Source of the DNA: Takakia lepidozioides
Lineage: Eukaryota; Streptophyta; Takakiopsida; Takakiales; Takakiaceae
Direction: 5' to 3'
Length of the DNA: 64,000 bases
Assembly (NCBI GenBank): GCA_030704615.1
Contig: CM060733.1
Coordinates: 8,248,001 to 8,312,000 of the forward strand
Shown: positions 58,268 to 64,000 of the stretch, piece after piece
How positions within the stretch are numbered: the stretch's first letter is position 1
Layout: each line of letters begins with the position of its first letter
The notes under the pieces: generated by a model
Databases searched by the model: none
What the model saw: only the letters and a program-made list of their open reading frames with translations
What the model was told of the DNA's origin: nothing
Program-made: the position numbers and the translations under genes

Positions 58268-59162
58268 TTGTCAATGCCTCCAGGGGGAGTTCGACTACTT
58301 ACATTTTATGCGGTACATCTCATGTTGTGGAAGGGTGTCACCACTACATCTAGAAGACAAACATTCCGGTCTTTTTCATTATGTTGCATGTGGAATGCTT
58401 GGATTGTTGTGAAATGGTCATTTCTGGGGGCTGTGGGTTTGTGCCTGCTGACTTGATTTAATGTCTCATTTTTATGCAGGTGGCAGGTGCGAAGGGAAAT
58501 TGTTTTGACAGGCCTTCAAATCAAGTAGGAACTCAGCATGTGCTGTAGTCGATCTACAGTTGGTGTCTAGATGCCTGGCTGTCAGGTGGGAATGAACATA
58601 TTCTCTTTCTTTCTCCTTGGTATCTATGGTCTCAATATGAGTTCAAGTGGCTGGATACAGTGTGATAGCCTAGACAGTGGAGAGAAGAGACTGCCTTTTC
58701 TAGGTAGGAGCTGAGGATTTGCTTGATAGTGTCGTAATCGACTTTAATCAACTTGCCATACATTTGGGTTGTGCTTGGGATGTGTGGTTTGCGACTGTGC
58801 ATTCATTTCTCTGCATGGTCATGCGACTTGGCTGGCCATGAATATGTGGAAGATTCCATTTGGAATGCAGGGCTGTGAGTTGAACTACCTAGTCAAGGGA
58901 ATGAAGTGGCCTGGTTGTGGCAATGATGCAGCCGTGGCCAAACTCAAGAATGCGGTCGGTTATGAACAAATGCCAATCAGCTCCTTGTCACTTTTTCAAT
59001 GGTATATGCCCTGCCTTTTCTGTTTGCGGTACTTCGCAAGAACACCAACTCTTTTCTCTCTCTCTCTTTCTGATTCATTATCCTGGATACTCTCACCAGA
59101 GAGACGACCTCTCCAAATCCATCAAGGGATTTGTTCCCTCTGTTTACCAACTTTGAAAATCT
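58268..59162. other. No gene recognised
   Basis: Short ORFs only, with a CT-rich patch near 59057. Nothing further identified. Confidence 0.35.
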
Positions 59163-59545
59163 TGAGGCTGAGCCAAAAGCCCAGAGGCCCTTTTGGGGCC
59201 TAGTTATTGGGCAAGTCACACACAGCAGACTGATGCTTTTGTAAAGGATTTCTAGAGGATATCTGGGTAACTTGGATCAATTGTCTGTTCCAAGGTAAGT
59301 CATGCTACCTGCGTCAGCCCCTGACAAAGGTAGTTTCTGTCCCTTGGTGTTCCACTCAAACTGGGCACGGGGTCAATGGCCCACAAGGCTACGGCAAACA
59401 ACGTCTTATGAGTACACTCTTTGTGGCTGCTCACACACAGCAGATTGATGCTTGAGGCTGAGCCTAAAGCCCTGGCCCTGTTCAGGTCTAATTGCTGGGC
59501 AGCTCACACACAGCAGATTGATTCTTTTGTGAAGGGCTTTGTACG
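59163..59545. repeat. Degenerate tandem duplication, about 290-bp period
   Basis: GAGGCTGAGCC(A/T)AAAGCCC...GGGCA(A/G)(C/G)TCACACACAGCAGA(C/T)TGAT occurs at 59163-59250 and again at 59454-59545. Shorter echoes (CAAGGTAAGTC, CTACGGCAAACA) continue to about 59900. The array runs directly up to the 5S-related sequence. Confidence 0.65.
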
Positions 59546-59774
59546 ATGCAAAATAATAGGCTCAAATTGCTTCTACTACAAAGGAAGTTTAGAATGTACG
59601 CGCGAACTAATTGTTTATCCCAAGGTAAGTCCCACTACTAGAGTGAGCCTCTCTTGTGCCCAAACTGGGCTCATATGGCCACAAAGCTATGGCAAATGAG
59701 TACATGCTCCCTCTCAACTACCTTTTGGCTACGGCAAACAGCGGCTTATCACTACATTTCTAAACTCTCTTTGT

Positions 59775-59883
59775 GGTAGTGCGTCATACCAAGGCTACTA
59801 CAACAGATCGCATCAGAACTCTGAAGTTAAGTGCCCTTGGGCTGGAACAATACTGAGATGGGGGAAGTCCCAGTGCTGCAGCC
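59775..59883 (+). pseudogene. 5S rRNA pseudogene
   Basis: The segment follows the eukaryotic 5S rRNA sequence: GTGCGTCATACCA near the start, then CATCAGAACTCTGAAGTTAA, GCCCTTGGGCTGG and a 3' end GGGAAGTCCCAGTGCTGCA. About ten bases of the 3' arm (the TGACCTCCT part after GATGGG) are deleted and several stem bases are changed, so helices needed for ribosome assembly would not form. The internal pol III promoter (box A and box C region) is mostly kept. It is a single copy next to a decayed tandem repeat, so it may derive from a retroposed 5S or a 5S-headed SINE. Confidence 0.8.
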
Positions 59884-62208
59884 GGCCATGAGACTACAGC
59901 AAACAATGTCTTAGTGCACGACAAATGCACAATTCTATGTAGTTTACTTAGTTATCATGAAGATGATTGGTGTTGTGGGGCAATTATGATATGCTCTCCT
60001 AAGAATTTGTAGACAAATGACCTCTCTTTCATTACATTTCTTGGACATGTGAAACAACCTTTCAAGAGTCACTTTATCAATCCAGGGATTCGCATTCTAC
60101 CATTTCTGATGAGCCGTCCTTATTTTTATGGGCAGGAGGCGAGTCTAGCAAGGAGTTAGTCATAAGCAACCGCATTTTGCTAAAAAGCAAATGGGAATTC
60201 TGAAGATCCAAAGGCCATCTGGTCCTGGGGATGAACTTCTGTTGGACCCTCCTAGAAACAGGTGAGGGAGGGCAGGTGCTTATGCTGCAACAGTGATGGA
60301 CCAATCCTCTAAACTACAACGCACGTCCACAAGGACGACTTATGAAGAAATAGCAGTGGCCCTTTATGTTACTCTCTGTATTGGAACATGTTTTCTTTAG
60401 AGGGCAAGTACACTGGAAGGCTGGTCCTGGTTCCAATCTCCTGGTGTGGACTTCAACAGATTACAAGTCTTTAGGCATTTGCAAGCTTGATGTCAAACCC
60501 CTTTAAAAGCTTTGGACCCCAAGGTATGTGCCTTCACCCCTTATGGATGACAACCTTTGTCAGTTTCCAGTACCCCAGGCACTTGTAGCAACTGTAGAAA
60601 GGTGTGATCACTGTGATCAAGGCCTCGCTTATCCAGCTAGGGTAGAATAATCCCCTCATCAATGGGACAGTTTAAAGGCAGACTATGGACACTTACACCT
60701 CAATTCAACTCTTTACTTCTGCTTCAACTGTCAGTCAAACAATCTGAAAAGCACCCTTCAATGGTGTTGATAGATCAAGGCCGAAGATGAATCAGAAGAT
60801 GAATCAGGCCACACCACATATTTGTTCGTGCCTATACTTTAATACTCCGCTCAACCCCCACACTGAAGGACGGCGCACAGTTCCGAGTTCCCAGAAATTT
60901 ACTTAATCATTCTGAGTCACTAAATGACAAGATCCAAGCCAGAAGCACCCCACCAGAGCTACAGCTAACGTACAACGTGCATGTGCTTGCTGTCTGCATG
61001 CAGTGGTCCACCTGCCTACGATCTTCTCCCAGTTTCATTCCACCTTCCACAAATGTAAACGGAGGTCTGGCGTCCAGTGTGAACCGGGCCAGTTGACGCG
61101 CAGCAAAGGTAGAGCTCGCCCACAAGACTTGTCCAAAGAGACTTGCAGAGAGAGAGAGAGAGAGAGAGAGGCGCTGGCAAGTGAGAAGATGATTGGAATT
61201 TTGGAAGCGTGCGAGGGCCGCAACAGGACCCCGCCAGCAGCCGCCGACTGTCGGTCGCTGGCCGCAAGTGAGGCGGTGGAGCCCCGAGTAGGCTTTTGGC
61301 CGGACACGCCGCGCGGGTGCTGCTCTTGTCTCCCTCCGTGGACTTCTCTGCGATGAATACTACAAGTGTACAATGCAGATTCAATGTATGTACATGCGGC
61401 GAGATGTGTTATGAGAATTATTTTTAAGTTGTTTGTTTTATCGGAAGGAAAATGTAGCTTTGTTGTTGGGGCAGGACTCCGCAAAGGGTTTGTGGAGTGC
61501 TGGTAGTGATTCTTAAAATTGGCAAGCGAAGTAATTTAAGACAATGGAATATTTCATCCATGTTTTTAGATGAAGTATGTAAACAGGATGCAGTAGTTCA
61601 TACAGTCTAGTTGGTGCATGTTTGAGAGAGGTGAGAAAGACACATCACCCAGCAATGGTATATGTTTGGGAGAGACTTTCTATACAAAGGTGATTAGTGC
61701 ACAGAATTTGGGATTGTGTAACAGGTAGTCTTATAGTCATGTTAATCAGTTTACAACCCACTCCTAAATTACAATTCCATGCATTTAATTTGCTCTCATC
61801 CTAGCAATGTTATCTTCATGTATTTCAAATTGTTGGTGGAGCCTAAATATGTAGAGCAGTTTCATTCGGGCCCTGATTCTAGAGTGGTCCAGGAATTACT
61901 GTGGCCCAGGAATTAGAGTGGGGCGCTTATGTAGTAAGGCCATGTGTATTAAGGACTGAGATGAGGGGTCCAAAAAAAGAAGGGAAGAATAGGGAAGCTA
62001 CAAAACTAAATTCTCAATTAGTTATTTATTGGCTCTCGTCTAGATAGAGAGACTACGCAACATGTTCAAGTCAAGGGAGAAAATGTGGTCAAAGGACCTT
62101 ACACCAAGAGAGCCAGTGCCATTTGAGGCTTGTAATTTACTATTACTAATAGTATTTACTATTATTAATATAATTTGTTAGTAAATAGTTAATAGGGTTA
62201 TATGTTCA
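59884..62208. other. No gene recognised
   Basis: Contains a (GA)n microsatellite at 61147-61171 and short antisense ORF pairs around it (61003-61356) that are probably chance frames through GC-rich DNA. AT-rich from 61500 onwards. Confidence 0.35.
61147..61171. repeat. GA microsatellite
   Basis: An uninterrupted (GA)n run of about 12 units. Confidence 0.9.
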
Positions 62209-64000
62209 CTAGTCTTGCATACCAAGCTCCGCAAAACATGCCAACCTCTTCCTTTCCAATTCCCTTTCTTTCATCAAGTCACTTCCTAAGCGAAACACCT
62301 GAAATCGTAGGAAGAGTTTCTATCATGATTTTTAGAGATGAAATCCCATGATGTCAATAGGCATAACTGCAAAATATAACAGTGGAAGAGAATTAAAAAT
62401 GTGAAGAATAGTGAAATGAATATCGTTGGTGACCTTACACTAAAACTAATAAATTTGAATGTGTGGTAGAAAATGCACCTTCAAACCCACACCTAACAGT
62501 TTATAGCACTATGGACCGACCCCACTATGTAAATGATCATGAGATGAAGTAATCCTACGGCATAAAAATATTTTTTTTAAATAATTTTTTTTATTCTTCT
62601 TAACCCAAAATTCACATGGAGATGGAAGTACAAATGGATAGAATAGTCACCTTAACCTTCTTGCCATGAGATGAAGCAAAATACTGACAAAGTTGGTGGT
62701 TGAAGGATAATGCAAAAACAGGTTCTCCATCATTAACGATAGTTAAGTGAGGATGCAACATACTTTTCTGAAAATTGTGACACACACATATCCCACCAAA
62801 GCATGAGGCCAATGTGTAGGCATATGTATATTAAACTACATTTGGAGAAGTTGAATTGTGCATATCATATTAGAGGATTTTGTTTCTAAATAAATAAATA
62901 AAACAACTAATATTTTACCATAAAAATTATACTAAGTTTTCATCATTCATGACTCAAACTGTTTCCATTGATTAAAGAGATGGAACTTACATCGTCACTA
63001 ACTTGAACTAAAGCAATGTGTAGTTGGTACCTGTAAATCGTAAAGATATATACAACCGTCTCCTGAACCCACGGCTAAAACAAGTGGCCGGAATGGAGAC
63101 CACTCCCCACACATAACATTATTTTCTGAAGGCTCTAGTCTCACAAGAGGTTTGGTCTGCAAAATGCAATTAGCTGTTACATTTCAGAATTTATAGATAA
63201 TTTACTTAAAAAACCTGGCAAACACAAATTAGTTACATGATTATTAGTCAAATTAAACAACATTACACTATAACAATGTATTTAAGTTCTAGAATGGCGG
63301 AAGATTTACCTGGAGGGCATTGTACAAATTTACAAAACCATCATACCCACATGATAAGAACATGTGTTGATGAAATGGTGAAACACTGATAGAATGCACA
63401 GGCCCCACATGAGCATCATACTTGGCCTTTATAGGGCTTCGCAACTTGACCATCTTCCATGCATCTGTTACCCTCAATCTTTAACTTGTTAGCAAATTTT
63501 AATAGGGCCTCTTCCACAACTAGCAATCATTCTTAATATAAAACACATGTCACTGCATTCATCGTATTCCAGTATTATTTTTATTTTTATAAAATCGCAG
63601 GCGGGCCCACATGTGAATTCCACCCAGTGCCCATGTGGCGAGAATAACAAGGTGGCAGGGTTAGAAAAGTGGCTTAAGTAACAGGTGGCACATTCTAACT
63701 GGTCCGCATTGGCAAATTCAGGCTCCTGATATTGAACTGTTGGCGCTTTTTGGCGAAATTTTCGGATTTTACCCCCCCATAATTCCTTTGTAGAAATAGC
63801 TGACCCATTGTCCAAGTCGAAATTTGACGATTTTTTGCCAGGGAAAAAAATGCTATCGTATTCTGGATCTTTAACATATTAAATTGGCATCTAAAAGTTT
63901 TTTCATATTTCCTTTGTAAACTACAAGTTTATGAAAAATATTTACCTGGATTGCTAATTTGATGAGCAAATTCTTCCAACATTTGCTCATTGTGGTGCAA
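62209..64000 (-). CDS. Dynein-2 intermediate chain, WDR34/DYNC2I2-like (3' exons)
   Basis: Minus-strand exons are 64000-63946 (cut by the window edge), 63464-63310, 63156-63031, 62767-62651 and 62298-62209. All join in frame and end at a TAG, giving about 180 C-terminal residues. They encode WD40 repeats: HVGPVHSISVSPFHQHMFLS with CGYDGFVNLYNAL, WSPFRPLVLAVGSGDGCIY with IYDLQ, and GEPVFALSFNHQL with KVKVFRLGS, then a charged helical tail. The GPV-x-S-(4)-SPFH and WSP-x-RPL-(8)-GDG phrases and the position of the stop fit the dynein-2 intermediate chain WDR34 better than WDR60. The protein links dynein-2 heavy chain to IFT cargo in cilia for retrograde transport. In plants it would act in flagellated sperm. 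The first repeats lie outside the window. Confidence 0.75.

Noticed and set aside
61003-61484. Overlapping ORFs on both strands around a GA repeat
   Set aside because: The frames owe their length to GC-rich and (GA)n sequence and have no recognisable domain or splice partner.

Overview
This window is nuclear DNA from a land plant. The genes have many introns with GT/AG borders, most of the sequence is transposon-derived, and it holds typical plant families: a DYW-class PPR protein, a 3-ketoacyl-CoA synthase, a CYP71-clan P450 and a LRR-VIII-type receptor kinase fragment. The right edge carries the 3' end of a dynein-2 intermediate chain (WDR34/DYNC2I2-like). Intraflagellar-transport dynein is kept only in plants with swimming sperm. 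With the DYW-PPR expansion style this points to a seedless plant (lycophyte or fern favoured; bryophyte, cycad or Ginkgo not excluded). That placement is inference.

Layout. 1-169: truncated inverted copy of exon 1 of an EXPP1-like secreted protein gene whose intact three-exon version lies at 4652-6367 (+). 6911-7430 (-): unrecognised ORF. 7591-8880: internally deleted Ty3/gypsy remnant. 8900-12600: mostly featureless, AT-rich. 12620-16742: non-LTR-retrotransposon-like gag gene (DUF4283-like plus CCHC knuckle) split by a 1.6 kb Mutator-like element with a 9-bp target duplication. 16750-20430: SINE copies, microsatellites and a tandem repeat. 20737-24262: pogo/jerky-type DNA transposon with a dead transposase, followed by a SINE, a MITE and foldback repeats. 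26679-28333 (+): P450 gene lacking its central third. 30026-33142 (+): complete three-exon 3-ketoacyl-CoA synthase. 33150-39640: no recognised gene, but several coding-like minus-strand ORFs. 39664-50772: an 11.1 kb Ty3/gypsy element with both LTRs, broken by stops and frameshifts and carrying two nested CACTA elements. 51499-53414 (-): ribosomal protein eL13 gene, divergent from the DYW-PPR gene at 53937-56258 (+). 56780-57260: two exons of a receptor kinase, then an antisense PPR fragment. 59775-59883: 5S rRNA pseudogene. 62209-64000 (-): dynein-2 intermediate chain 3' exons.

The intact cellular genes (EXPP1-like, KCS, eL13, PPR-DYW, WDR34-like) act in unrelated processes: secretion, very-long-chain fatty acid elongation, translation, organelle RNA editing and ciliary transport. 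Nothing suggests they form one pathway. The most informative structure is the nested transposon history. Three non-autonomous DNA elements (one Mutator-like, two CACTA) each have readable target duplications, each restores an interrupted reading frame when removed in silico, and each is filled with arrays of short family-specific palindromes. All calls are from reading the sequence; no database search was run.
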